Origin: UMGS1002 sp045586785
GTDB lineage: Bacteria > Bacillota > Clostridia > Oscillospirales > CAG-272
Assembly (NCBI GenBank): GCA_045586785.1
Contig: JAZNBA010000073.1
Location: 3,860-67,859, forward strand
DNA length: 64,000 bases
Direction: 5' to 3'
The notes below the pieces were generated by a model. That model was not told where the DNA came from and did no database searches. It saw only the letters and a list, made by a program, of their open reading frames with translations. Positions 36,801 through 44,644 of the stretch are shown here, piece after piece (within the stretch, counting starts at the first letter, position 1; each line of letters starts with the position of its first letter). The position numbers and the translations under genes were made by a program.

Positions 36801-38386
36801 TTACCAACGAGAGTGAGAAGCTCGTCTTTGCCAACTTCCTCTACATACTCCTCTGTTATGCAAGATACAGTAAGAGTCTTAGCCGAATCAAATACGGAAA
36901 GATCGGTGAAGGTATACTTTACGGCAGAGCCGAAGGCATATACTGTCTCGCCTGCAACATTATATACGTTTCTGTAGCCTGCAGCGGGAGCAGGAAGAGA
37001 GATAGTCCAATCATCTGCATCGGAGGAGAAGGTTCTGTTACCAACGCCTTCGATCTTAACGGTGTATGTATAGGGAGTATAAGTGAAGGTAATTGCCGCT
37101 GTAATATCGGTTACGGAGGTGCCGATAGCGGGCAGCTCTCCTGCAAATGCATAATACTCAACATTAGCCTGTACCTTATCAAGAAGCTCGTTCTTGATGC
37201 TTGTCAGGTCATCAATGTTGGTCTGAGTCAATTTCGCGTCACTTGCAAGGCTGTAGCTTGCGGTATAGGTTTCGGGTTTGGAGCCGAGAACTTTAACGGT
37301 AACGTCAATAATGGCTTTACCGGGAGCAGCAGCCTGAACAGTCTTGGTGTACTTGAGCTCATTGCTTGCAACTACATGCTCGGAGGTATATCCGTCTGCA
37401 GCCGCGATGGCAGTAAGCAGTGCGATAAGGTTTGCGCTATCCTGATCGATGTGCTCGTCAACCTTGATGGTATCCAGCTTGTCACGATATTCTATCAGCT
37501 TATCATAGTAGTCTTCAACCTTAACAGTGTACGAACCTACAAACTGATTTGCCTTTGCAACTTCAAAAGCGGGGTCATTGATCAATGCATCAACAACTTC
37601 AATCAGCAAAACAAGCTCATCGTATATCTTGGCGCTGTTGTTATCAATGTAGTAGTAGATCAAGCCGTCTTCCTTATATCCGTTGATATAAGTAAGCAGA
37701 TTCAGCTTGCCGTTTGTCATACACTTGGTCTGAAGCTTGTCGATCTGCTGCAAGCCTGCGGGGGATGTATCGTAGATACCCTTGAGAATGCTGATGATGA
37801 TCGGATCCTCAATAAGAGCGATATCGGTAGAGTTAGCCACCAACGTATCCATTACAGAAGACTGGCGCTTAACGTCACCAACAAGCGTATTGGGCAGGTC
37901 AACGATGGTCTTGACATTGCTTACATCAACAACAGTCAGCTCATAAGTAACCTGAACATTGGTAAATGCTCCTGCATACTCGAAAGCAGTTTCGGTACCG
38001 GTGATATCAAATGTAAGCTCTGTATTACCGCCAACGACGCTGGCTTTCTTTGCCACCCACTTAGCGCCCGAGATCAGATCGGTTGCCACAGCAGGCGTCT
38101 TAACGGTATATTTGTCGCCGCCGTCGGCAACAACTGTAACCACACTATTATTAAGTGCGGATTCACACAACTTCAAATCGCCGAAGTTGAACGCATCCAC
38201 GTTCAAAACTGCGATCTCCTGTTGTGTCAACGCCGACTGCCATGTGTCACTGTTTGCTACAGCCGAGGCAATAGGCGTAGGGTCTGAGGAACCGCTTCCT
38301 GCGGCAAAAACAGTAAGATTTGCGCTGCACATAAGCATCGCAACTGCCATTGCCATGGAAACTACGCGTAACAATGTTTTTTTCAC
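33815..38386 (-). CDS. Large secreted protein with C-terminal type I dockerin
   Basis: 1523-residue exported protein. GTG at 38386 is taken as start because GGAGG lies 8 nt upstream; an in-frame TTG earlier overlaps that site. A Sec signal peptide ends near TVFA-A. The long central part is beta-rich without a recognised catalytic domain. The C-terminus (about 1453-1511) is a type I dockerin: two calcium-binding segments DVNGNGKVDSGD and DNNRNGKVDSGD, each with an alanine/methionine-rich helix (AAMMARHYLG, AARIAAKYT). A dockerin normally binds a cohesin; the neighbouring gene (32651) may provide it. It has its own promoter and is the first gene of the surface locus. No cellulosomal enzyme is next to it, so the role is likely adhesive or structural. 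Confidence 0.85.
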   Translation of the reverse strand: MKKTLLRVVSMAMAVAMLMCSANLTVFAAGSGSSDPTPIASAVANSDTWQSALTQQEIAVLNVDAFNFGDLKLCESALNNSVVTVVADGGDKYTVKTPAVATDLISGAKWVAKKASVVGGNTELTFDITGTETAFEYAGAFTNVQVTYELTVVDVSNVKTIVDLPNTLVGDVKRQSSVMDTLVANSTDIALIEDPIIISILKGIYDTSPAGLQQIDKLQTKCMTNGKLNLLTYINGYKEDGLIYYYIDNNSAKIYDELVLLIEVVDALINDPAFEVAKANQFVGSYTVKVEDYYDKLIEYRDKLDTIKVDEHIDQDSANLIALLTAIAAADGYTSEHVVASNELKYTKTVQAAAPGKAIIDVTVKVLGSKPETYTASYSLASDAKLTQTNIDDLTSIKNELLDKVQANVEYYAFAGELPAIGTSVTDITAAITFTYTPYTYTVKIEGVGNRTFSSDADDWTISLPAPAAGYRNVYNVAGETVYAFGSAVKYTFTDLSVFDSAKTLTVSCITEEYVEEVGKDELLTLVGKANDAFSSGNLGATFVPVEDANGNISIILRVAPSISGLKIEQIGGKLMEIFMKDLEVAYLGDSVMWSKTDGIHIQAFIDMFASSGFGFDAFCNVVGADGRVKNDAALSALSPVGSAVAGGVGGKLAESTITLNGSRYPFYITLQDGVATSQLAKARELVAKLKGYINIECSNGAYNIVVNAPDSVYPYYLAAMLALDKAELADPQDMDMKECLEYEFSLIKPLILDDNFTVETLENTLAKAGQAYDLSEYATEFDYIRRMMSYIIRHTTVESTASGNVYSATSKTESADAIKRLLGRIDMASFYGIVAEAQDGSTIDFNFTITLADMETEYDALVFDYSKTGLNKFVATKDLAATLNSVGANAIVVLMNDVTLNGAVDIKNRTFINLNGYTITGDMNATAAVRITDATLYADKGGVNGKLNGNFTLTGGKYTANVDAFLASGYSVDANGYVVNNVYTVTKTGNDVEIALNADFLYDYSSVSSAKKEFLLETAVDAAFDIALNMYTAAAIQIDGNTVYDFSTIKDIVSLLDNSKNQLANKAIDVVDTLGVSAIVNAIISDVCDFAALEQAILNGTAVAEYEVTTKSWNFTPYVQTNGNYLTIDITPANEKTGKLSIVVAGTDANKQALAAIFGELKNIVTVDVAEIIVNDVSYNGGFNVDYNATADVTVDLSSNNDYAALIATAVAYKLPAGAQKDAIVAALEVYFTKGGTEELVAVLENVTAAQVIAAIKGLGNETCENMLTALGFTSDSVVALEAVYGYMIDIGAKVLNRLDITGPAITLKGFKVDNTFAAYNWTKDNVKGYNVDVALTLVLASEKPAELPVEIDDPTADISSAEAQKLIRGFYYDVAVNDVYVDAKCMGITVEQLLTYVKFNITNASTSEIYVADREGNKCANDALVGTGYSIVIKASNSVSAETLNVRIIIVGDVNGNGKVDSGDAAMMARHYLGLELLNEAQVLAADNNRNGKVDSGDAARIAAKYTYTWDGNTYESFYKA

Positions 38387-38544
38387 AAGTAAAACCTCCA
38401 AACATTTATGCTCTCTTTTTACAAAAGTCTCACGATATATTAATATAGATCAAAACAACAAATAATGCACAAATAAATAACTTTGCGGCCTTGTCTCAAA
38501 ATAATCGTTTTTCTTATGGAAAAAGAAAAAAATAGTCAAGTGTA

Positions 38545-38573
38545 TTTTAACACATGTCTGTTTATTTGTCAAT
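38545..38573 (-). promoter_or_regulatory. SigA-type promoter of the dockerin protein gene
   Basis: Minus strand TTGACA (38568-38573), 17-nt spacer, TAAAAT (38545-38550), with a long (about 150 nt) leader before the GTG start. Confidence 0.75.
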
Positions 38574-38707
38574 ACAATTAACTAAATTCGCACTTTTTAC
38601 CAATAAAAAAACAGCTTTTTACACCATTTGCACCCTGCGATGGTATTTTATGTAATAAGTTGACGGCATTTGTCACTTGATTTTGAAATGTTTTGTAATG
38701 AAGCTAT

Positions 38708-38738
38708 CAAAAAAAGACCGTTCCGCGCGGAACGGTCT
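38708..38738 (-). terminator. Rho-independent terminator of the SASP gene
   Basis: Perfect 12-bp stem AGACCGTTCCGC and complement (38715-38726 with 38727-38738), then a run of seven T on the minus strand. Confidence 0.85.
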
Positions 38739-38806
38739 CAAAATCTTTATTAAGATTTTCTAATAATGTCACCTGCGTGACACTGTTTTCGATCTATATT
38801 AATCGA

Positions 38807-39010
38807 TTACTTGTTGTTCTTGATGCTGTTTTCGTAGGACTCGATCATCTTCTTAACCATCTGACCGCCCACGCTGCCTGCCTGACGGGAGGTGAGATCA
38901 CCGTTATAGCCCTGGGTAAGGTTAACGCCTACTTCGTTTGCAGCTTCCATCTTGAACTGCTCAAGTGCCTGCTTTGCTTCGGGAACAACGATCTTATTGC
39001 TTCTTGCCAT
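38807..39010 (-). CDS. Alpha/beta-type small acid-soluble spore protein
   Basis: 67-residue spore DNA-binding protein. The core ALEQFKMEAANEVGVNL and GYNGDLTSRQAGSVGGQM matches the alpha/beta SASP family, including the EVG germination-protease cleavage region (here NEVGV). Such proteins coat forespore DNA and give UV and heat resistance, and are degraded on germination. AGGAG lies 9 nt before the ATG. This shows that the organism forms endospores or descends from spore formers. A SigG-like promoter is proposed upstream. Confidence 0.95.
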   Translation of the reverse strand: MARSNKIVVPEAKQALEQFKMEAANEVGVNLTQGYNGDLTSRQAGSVGGQMVKKMIESYENSIKNNK

Positions 39011-39139
39011 TTTAAAAAACTCCTATGGGGTATCGCTTGCGCGTTACCTGTAAATCTATATTAATTGAGCCGCGCAAGCGACCGCCCTGTCGCTGCTCTG
39101 CGCTTTGCGTTCATTTCGTTCTCTCGCGCGCTCTGGTAT

Positions 39140-39169
39140 TATTATAGGCTTTTAATCGGACTTTATGAA
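39140..39169 (-). promoter_or_regulatory. Candidate SigG-type promoter of the SASP gene
   Basis: Minus strand TTCATA (39164-39169), 17-nt spacer, TATAATA (39140-39146). It agrees partly with the SigG pattern (GMATA, CATACTA). The leader of about 130 nt is long. Confidence 0.35.
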
Positions 39170-39196
39170 TGGCAATTTAATGTGATTTTGGTTTTT

Positions 39197-39967
39197 TCAA
39201 TTTGAAACATTTGACTGCGTTTTTTCTATCATTTTAATAATGTATTCGCGTATTTCGTCCATAGACACAGCGTTCTTTACCGTAGGATATGCACTTTTGG
39301 AAAAGACGAGCTCCGAGCCGTCGCTCAGGAAGGCGTATCTGAGTCCGTCAGCAAAGCCGTAAGGTGCCAATTCTCCTGTATACAGCGTCGCGCCGTTCAT
39401 CTCTATATAAGAGTCCTCGTCATAAACGATAGGCATGAATATTCCGCTCATGCCCGCTCTCATGCGCGATACCACGCCCGAATCCGATGTCATAATCCCG
39501 TTACCGACACTGCAGGGCAACAGCACGACCGCAATATCCCCCGGCAACAGATCTCCGCGATAGACGTGATCCACCTCAATATGTGCCAATGCACGGTGCA
39601 TTTTTGCGCCGTTGAAGCTCAGCTCTATATTATCTATCTTTTTTATCGTTCCCTCAAATATAGCCGTGTACCAATTTGTAAAAAGCTCTTCCTCCGTAAA
39701 ATATACCAAGCAATCCTCTGTCGCGGACAAATTGAAATTCAATAAATTATATCTCGCCGTTACACCGTGTGACTCATTTCCCAGCGGTATTTTAGTCACA
39801 AGGTCGGCTATAAGTCCCATCGATGCCATCAAAACTGCCGCACAAGCGGCTAACGAGCCCCACTTTATAAAACGACCTTTTTTTGATCGTTTTACATCAT
39901 ATTCGGAGCGCTCAAGCAATTCGTCATCGACAAACCCCATAGCATTTGTAAAATCTTTTTCTATCAT
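39197..39967 (-). CDS. Putative membrane-bound anti-sigma factor
   Basis: 256-residue protein with a short cytoplasmic N-terminus, one transmembrane helix (about residues 36-58) and an extracytoplasmic domain of about 195 residues with no known family. The ATG overlaps the TGA of the ECF sigma factor gene (ATGA), and this arrangement is typical of a cognate anti-sigma factor. The N-terminal part has no clear zinc-binding anti-sigma motif (no HxxxCxxC), so the interaction mode is unknown. The outer domain may sense an envelope signal (inference). Confidence 0.6.
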   Translation of the reverse strand: MIEKDFTNAMGFVDDELLERSEYDVKRSKKGRFIKWGSLAACAAVLMASMGLIADLVTKIPLGNESHGVTARYNLLNFNLSATEDCLVYFTEEELFTNWYTAIFEGTIKKIDNIELSFNGAKMHRALAHIEVDHVYRGDLLPGDIAVVLLPCSVGNGIMTSDSGVVSRMRAGMSGIFMPIVYDEDSYIEMNGATLYTGELAPYGFADGLRYAFLSDGSELVFSKSAYPTVKNAVSMDEIREYIIKMIEKTQSNVSN

Positions 39968-40527
39968 TTTATTATATACCCCTCTTTTCTCAAAAATTCG
40001 CGTAGCTTTTTGCGTGTTACGGACAGTATCACTCGTATATGACTATCGCGCAACGCATATTTTTTAGCGATCTCGCTTACAGATTCAAAATAAAAATATC
40101 TTCTGATAAAAACGTTACACTCGCGCTCGGGTAAAGCTCTCAAAAATCCGCCCAGCAACTCTGCAAACGTGCGTTCCGCCGACTCCGTGTCAATATCCAC
40201 TGTATCAGCCACGAGCTCAACCACCTCGTCAAGTGCAACACATACATTATCTGCACCGCGTTTTTGGCGATTTTTCGCTCTGTAACGGTCAAGTGCAAGA
40301 TTTCTCACTATCTTAGCCGCAAACAGCTTGAGGCTTTTAGGCTTTTGCGGCGGTATCGAGTTCCATATGCGCAAATATGTATCGTTGACACATTCCTCGC
40401 AGTCCTGCTCATTTGAAAGTATGTTATTTGCAATGGTAAAGCAGTAGCCTCCGTATTTGTCTGCCGTTTCTTTGAGCGCGATCTCATCTCTTTGCTCGTA
40501 AAGCGCGATTATTTTATTATCATCCAT
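39964..40527 (-). CDS. ECF-type RNA polymerase sigma factor
   Basis: 187-residue sigma-70 family protein of ECF type. Region 2 (about residues 20-90) includes EECVNDTYLRIWNSIP and KIVRNLALDRYR; region 4 (about 125-180) includes LPERECNVFIRRYFYFESVSEIAKKY. It transcribes together with the downstream membrane protein, its probable anti-sigma factor. A promoter of the ECF type (TGTTAC, CGTCTTA) precedes the gene, so autoregulation is likely. No direct regulon is visible in the window, although the adjacent surface locus is a natural candidate. GGAGATGATGCT precedes the ATG. Confidence 0.9.
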   Translation of the reverse strand: MDDNKIIALYEQRDEIALKETADKYGGYCFTIANNILSNEQDCEECVNDTYLRIWNSIPPQKPKSLKLFAAKIVRNLALDRYRAKNRQKRGADNVCVALDEVVELVADTVDIDTESAERTFAELLGGFLRALPERECNVFIRRYFYFESVSEIAKKYALRDSHIRVILSVTRKKLREFLRKEGYIIK

Positions 40528-40566
40528 AGCATCATCTCCTGATTTGATAGGTACCTTTCATAAACA

Positions 40567-40595
40567 TAAGACGTCAAAAAAAGAGAAATGTAACA
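40567..40595 (-). promoter_or_regulatory. Candidate ECF-type promoter of the sigma factor gene
   Basis: Minus strand TGTTAC (40590-40595), 16-nt spacer, CGTCTTA (40567-40573). It fits the ECF pattern known from Bacillus sigma M/V/X (GTAAC and CGTC). It lies just upstream of the sigma factor gene. Confidence 0.55.
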
Positions 40596-40606
40596 AAATT
40601 TTTATA

Positions 40607-40634
40607 AAAACAGGGCGCGATCGCGCCCTGTTTT
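40607..40634 (-). terminator. Rho-independent terminator of the GtrA/flavoprotein/membrane protein operon
   Basis: Perfect 14-bp palindromic stem AAAACAGGGCGCGA and its complement, with a T run on the minus strand. It isolates the glycan operon from the ECF sigma factor gene. Confidence 0.85.
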
Positions 40635-40639
40635 AAAAT

Positions 40640-42304
40640 TTAAAATATATTTTCTGAGAAAACGTAAACGTACATAACTTCTCCCGCGTGTCCACGCAGA
40701 TTGTACGGTTCGGATTTTATTGTAAATTCCTCTGTGATCTTGCCCATAGCACGCTGCTTTTGCAGCCATACAGCCATATTTCCGTTTTCCCGTTCGGTAA
40801 GCAACAGGAAATAACGGTTGGTATCCTTATCCTCGTAGCTTCCGTGCGGTTGCTGATAGTTGTACTGCTGAGGACTTTTTTGTCCCTCATAAATATTAGC
40901 AACTTCAACCTCGCCGCCCGATATCATGGTGACGACCTCTGCCCACCAGAAATTTGCGTAACCGTATTTGAGACCGCGAGCCTCGAGGTCACGTGCTACC
41001 GTGTGCCATGAGTTATTCTCGCCGTAATCGGCTGGCATTTTGGCGATATCGAGAGCGGGAATGCACGCCATCAGTATCAGAAACGCCAATATCAGTGCCC
41101 CTACGCGTGCCGCCGCCTTTTTCTGTCTTATAAGCTCTACTGCGGCAAAGAAAGTCGCCATGACAGAAGTACCCAGCATGGGAACAAGGCGCCAGTTTGC
41201 CCCGCCCAGCTTGCCGAAGGTGATCGCAAACAGTATAAACGCCGTGACCGCAAAATGTCCGATAAGAACCGCGCGCAGTGCGCTGCTTTGTATCTTATTG
41301 TAACGGCAAGCCAGTATTATCGGAGCTATAAGCAACAAAAGCGCACCGAAAATGCGTATCATATTGACAATGGACGCACCGCTGACCAGCGGGTCATTTG
41401 CAACAGCATCAACACCGAGAAGCGTAAACCAATTATAGAAGAAACCAAGGAAATTGTTTGTCCAATCACCCATGGAACTCCAAGAGGAGTAAGCATCGGC
41501 ATAACCCGCGGTAACTCCGCCTGCGATCTTATCGATGGAAACAAAGCCTATCAGCGAGAATACAAGTATTGCCGCCGCAAGTGAGCCCGTAACAAGGTTG
41601 CGCTTGGAGAGCAACGGTGTCTCGGAGTCAAAAAATCTCTCGGCAAAAAGTCCCGCAACGAGCGGAAGCGTGAAGCAGACCAGCGTCTGAAGTCCGTCCG
41701 TGGCGGCGATAAGCGAGAAAACGCATATTATTCCAACTCTCACCCAATCCATAGGCTTGCCTGCTTTAAGATCGTCACGCAGTCCGCCCTCGCGCAATAT
41801 ACGCAAAGCAAGGCCAAAACCGAAGCAGAAAAACAGCAGACCGAGGTTATAGTAGAAAATATGCTCCCACATTATCTCGCGCAGCTTGGGACTTGATGAC
41901 ATTATCAGCATCACCACGCTGACGAAAGCCGCACTGACGGTACGGTTAAAATTCATACCGCGCGCCACGTAGTAAAGTGCCGCCGCGAACAGCAACACGA
42001 ATACCACCAGACCGCATATCTGCGCCGTCATGGAATAGCCAAACATTGCCACAAACGGCAAAAATATAAGATTTCCGCCAAACGGCAGTATTGCCGCGTA
42101 GTAAAATTCGTCCGAGATCAGCTTTCCCGACTCAAACGTGGCTTGCGCCCAGCGAAGCGAGTCGGTGCAGTCGGAGGTCATGTAGCCCGCGGCGGGACCT
42201 ATAATGTAATAAAGTATCAATATAAGACCCGGCGCCAATGCAAGAATTGGCGCCGCTATCTTAAAAATACGCAAAGCTTTACTGTTTATTTGCGGTATCT
42301 TCAT
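40640..42304 (-). CDS. Polytopic membrane protein, GT-C glycosyltransferase-like
   Basis: 554-residue integral membrane protein with about 11 to 12 hydrophobic helices and an external C-terminal soluble domain (about residues 430-554). The ATG at 42304 (GAGGA upstream) lies inside the end of the preceding gene by 26 nt; longer starts lack a site. The GYMTSDCTDSLRWA loop after the first helix contains an acidic pair as in GT-C enzymes that take polyprenyl-phosphate sugars, but the family is not certain. It is encoded with GtrA and a flavoprotein, a combination that occurs in surface glycosylation clusters. Likely adds sugar to a cell-envelope polymer (inference). Confidence 0.65.
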   Translation of the reverse strand: MKIPQINSKALRIFKIAAPILALAPGLILILYYIIGPAAGYMTSDCTDSLRWAQATFESGKLISDEFYYAAILPFGGNLIFLPFVAMFGYSMTAQICGLVVFVLLFAAALYYVARGMNFNRTVSAAFVSVVMLIMSSSPKLREIMWEHIFYYNLGLLFFCFGFGLALRILREGGLRDDLKAGKPMDWVRVGIICVFSLIAATDGLQTLVCFTLPLVAGLFAERFFDSETPLLSKRNLVTGSLAAAILVFSLIGFVSIDKIAGGVTAGYADAYSSWSSMGDWTNNFLGFFYNWFTLLGVDAVANDPLVSGASIVNMIRIFGALLLLIAPIILACRYNKIQSSALRAVLIGHFAVTAFILFAITFGKLGGANWRLVPMLGTSVMATFFAAVELIRQKKAAARVGALILAFLILMACIPALDIAKMPADYGENNSWHTVARDLEARGLKYGYANFWWAEVVTMISGGEVEVANIYEGQKSPQQYNYQQPHGSYEDKDTNRYFLLLTERENGNMAVWLQKQRAMGKITEEFTIKSEPYNLRGHAGEVMYVYVFSENIF

Positions 42305-43856
42305 GTTTTTCCTCGTGATATTCCTTTTCGGTATTGACCTCCCAAACGGCGGTCTTATCGCGTTCGCCCGACTTGATAGCGCGGACTGCTTCAATAGCTG
42401 TCAGCATGGAGTGGTCCATATTGTTGTACTTGTGCTGACCGTTACGTCCTATGCACCAAAGGTTGTCAAGTGAGGACAGGTAGTCACGGACAGTATTAAA
42501 CTCGGAATAAGTGTCAAAATATGCGGGATATGCCTTCTTGACCTTGATGCGGACGGCGTCAAGCACGTCGCTCTCGTCAATAATACCGATGGAAGCAAGC
42601 TCACCCTTGGCAAACTTGATAAACTCATCGTCACCCATGTTCCACATATCGTCGCCCTCATCGCAGAAATACTCCAGACCGATCCACACGGTATTTTCAG
42701 CGTCCTTGACCATGTAAGGTGACCAGTTGTTGAATATCTGAAGTCTGCCCAGCTTGACCTCGCGCTCCTGAATGTATATCCAGCAGTCGGGAACGATATC
42801 GCCGACGGTTTTCAGCTTGGTCTTGTTGGTTATCTTCAGCTTGTTTACAAGCAGACCTACAGTCATAAAGTCACGATAAGGCAGTCCCTCGGCTACACGG
42901 CGGACATCCTCGGGTGCGCCCTCGCCCATACCTGCCACCAGATCCTTAACAGGCATAGTGGAGAAAAACTCGTCACCCGTATATTCCACGGTCTCACCGT
43001 TCTGCAGTGCACGGACGCTCTTGACCATACCGTCCTCGGTGTTGATGCCGACGACCTTAGCGCCCTTTATGATAGTACCGCCCATACGCTCGATCTCGGA
43101 TGCCATCATTTCATAAAGCTGACCGGGACCCTTCTTGGGATAGGAATACTGCTCGATAAGCGAGGTCTCGACCTTGCTGTTCTTGCCGCGGAAAGGCTTT
43201 GAAAGCACGTTCCACACTGCCTTGGTCAGAGACAGACCTTTAACGCGCTGTGCGCCCCAATCCGCGGATATGTCCTTGGGGTCACGTCCCCACAGCTTGG
43301 TGGTGTAGTCCTCGAAAAACATCTCGTACAGCGGCTTGCCGAAACGGTTGATGTAGAAATTGCGGAGGGAATCCTCCTCTTTCTTGAATATTGTCGCGCC
43401 TACGTAGCCAAAGCCCGCCTTGATGGTACGACCCAGACCCATATTTTTGAAGGTCTCTGCCTTGAGAGAGATGGGATAGTCAAAAAATTTCTTAAGGAAG
43501 TAAATTCTTGACACGCGGCGGCGGATGAGCATTACTCTGTCCTCAGTCTCAGGATCAGGGCCGCCCTCGGAGAGTGCCTTGTCCGTCGTGCCCAGAATTA
43601 TATCGTCCTTTGACGGCGCGCCCTGCGTGGGCATAAGCTCACGCCACAGTGCGTTGACCTCGTCGTTTTTGGTGAAAAAGCGGTGACCGCCTATATCCAT
43701 GCGGTTGCCGTTGTGCTCGGCGGTACGCGAAATACCTCCCACAAAGTTTTCTTCCTCTAAAATGATAGGCTTTATATCTGTCTCTTTAAGCAGGCAGTAA
43801 GCGGCTGTAAGACCCGCAGGACCTGCACCGATGATAATTGCAGTCTTTTTTTCCAT
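42279..43856 (-). CDS. NAD(P)/FAD-dependent amine-oxidase-fold protein (UDP-galactopyranose-mutase-like)
   Basis: 525-residue cytoplasmic flavoprotein. AIIIGAGPAGLTAAY at the N-terminus is the FAD-binding motif; EENFVGGISRT and MDIGGHRFFTK are typical of the protoporphyrinogen-oxidase/UDP-galactopyranose-mutase-like group found in surface polysaccharide clusters. The C-terminal part ends with GRNGQHKYNNMDHSM. The family's reaction is not established; it may isomerise or oxidise a nucleotide- or lipid-linked sugar. It is located between GtrA (2-nt gap) and the polytopic membrane protein, and translated as one operon. Confidence 0.8.
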   Translation of the reverse strand: MEKKTAIIIGAGPAGLTAAYCLLKETDIKPIILEEENFVGGISRTAEHNGNRMDIGGHRFFTKNDEVNALWRELMPTQGAPSKDDIILGTTDKALSEGGPDPETEDRVMLIRRRVSRIYFLKKFFDYPISLKAETFKNMGLGRTIKAGFGYVGATIFKKEEDSLRNFYINRFGKPLYEMFFEDYTTKLWGRDPKDISADWGAQRVKGLSLTKAVWNVLSKPFRGKNSKVETSLIEQYSYPKKGPGQLYEMMASEIERMGGTIIKGAKVVGINTEDGMVKSVRALQNGETVEYTGDEFFSTMPVKDLVAGMGEGAPEDVRRVAEGLPYRDFMTVGLLVNKLKITNKTKLKTVGDIVPDCWIYIQEREVKLGRLQIFNNWSPYMVKDAENTVWIGLEYFCDEGDDMWNMGDDEFIKFAKGELASIGIIDESDVLDAVRIKVKKAYPAYFDTYSEFNTVRDYLSSLDNLWCIGRNGQHKYNNMDHSMLTAIEAVRAIKSGERDKTAVWEVNTEKEYHEEKHEDTANKQ

Positions 43857-43858
43857 TT

Positions 43859-44305
43859 TTATTTTCCTTTATATACAAATATTTTTCTTCCGATATAGTT
43901 CCAGATAAGCACCAGTCCCTTGACCACGCAGGTCATAAGCAGATACCAGATGCCCTCCTCGCCGATGATCAGCGTGCCCAGCAAAGTAAGACCCACGGTA
44001 AGTCCGTAACCGATGACTCCAACGATCACGTACAGCAAAAACGCCATAAACGATCTTCCCTTTTGCTTTTGCTCCTTGGAAATGAATACAAAAACGTTGG
44101 AAAGCAGATAGTTTACAATAATGCCGACAACAAATCCCGCTGTGACCGACAGCGCGACAAACAGCTTGTCATCCTTGTCACCGCCCAGAATAAAATACAG
44201 CATTACGTAATTCACCGCCATATCGATAACCGCGGACACACCGCCGACCACAACATAGCGTAAAAACTCAAATATAGTTTTCTTATTCAAAACCTTATTC
44301 AGCAC
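43859..44305 (-). CDS. GtrA family protein
   Basis: 148-residue membrane protein with four transmembrane helices and the GtrA-type FLRYVVVGGVSAVIDM start and NYLLSNVFVF second block. GtrA proteins are thought to flip or bind polyprenol-phosphate sugars such as undecaprenyl-phosphate glucose for surface glycosylation. The GTG start has GGAGG 5 nt upstream. It is the first gene of a three-gene operon with its own promoter. Confidence 0.85.
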   Translation of the reverse strand: MLNKVLNKKTIFEFLRYVVVGGVSAVIDMAVNYVMLYFILGGDKDDKLFVALSVTAGFVVGIIVNYLLSNVFVFISKEQKQKGRSFMAFLLYVIVGVIGYGLTVGLTLLGTLIIGEEGIWYLLMTCVVKGLVLIWNYIGRKIFVYKGK

Positions 44306-44334
44306 GTCAGCCTCCGAAATATTTAATCAGGTTA

Positions 44335-44363
44335 AGTATACCACACAAACGCCCAAACTGCAA
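44335..44363 (-). promoter_or_regulatory. SigA-type promoter of the GtrA operon
   Basis: Minus strand TTGCAG (44358-44363), 17-nt spacer, TATACT (44335-44340), about 30 bp before the GTG start. Confidence 0.7.
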
Positions 44364-44644
44364 GTAAAAAATGCATATTATTGCCGTAAATTTCGATATC
44401 TTTATAATTATTGACGCAAAAAATGCAAAAAAGTTCCGATAATTATTAAAAAATGCTGTAACTTTATATTCGTAGGGGACGGCGCCCTCGATGTCCCGAA
44501 AACATAGGGTTTAATTAAATTCCACGGTTTTGGGGCGTCGATACATTTGCAAGCAAATGGCGCCTCCCCCTACCGATTAATATGATAATTTATTTCAAGG
44601 CTGTGTAATTCAACTTACCTTTATGAAATTCTTTCAGCCAATCA
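44364..44644. other. Intergenic region with an inverted-repeat element
   Basis: 281 bp (339 bp counted between the two genes). It contains the repeat copy at 44472-44573 and A+T-rich flanks. No gene seen. Confidence 0.5.
44472..44573. repeat. Dispersed imperfect palindromic repeat, copy 1
   Basis: Starts GTAGGGGACGGCG and ends CCCCCTAC. It shares with the copy at 56232-56316 the ends and the core AAATTCCACG together with AAACATA and GGT/TAAT words. It may fold into a long hairpin that terminates converging transcripts. Confidence 0.6.

Larger units (their letters stand above)
38387..38806. other. Intergenic region upstream of the dockerin protein gene
   Basis: 420 bp without a gene. It holds the promoter of the dockerin gene (38545-38573) and the terminator of the SASP gene (38708-38738), plus a small AAAATCTT/AAGATTTT hairpin at about 38740-38760. 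The rest is A+T-rich with nothing recognisable. Confidence 0.6.

Noticed and set aside
33968..38287. Plus-strand open frame of about 1440 codons opposite the dockerin protein gene
   Set aside because: It has a very high Cys/Asn/Val content, no family resemblance, no ribosome binding site, and lies exactly antisense to a gene with a clear signal peptide and dockerin. It is a codon-usage shadow.
39061..39130. tRNA or riboswitch in the leader of the SASP gene
   Set aside because: No cloverleaf or T-loop/anticodon arrangement and no known riboswitch core could be drawn; only short inverted words.
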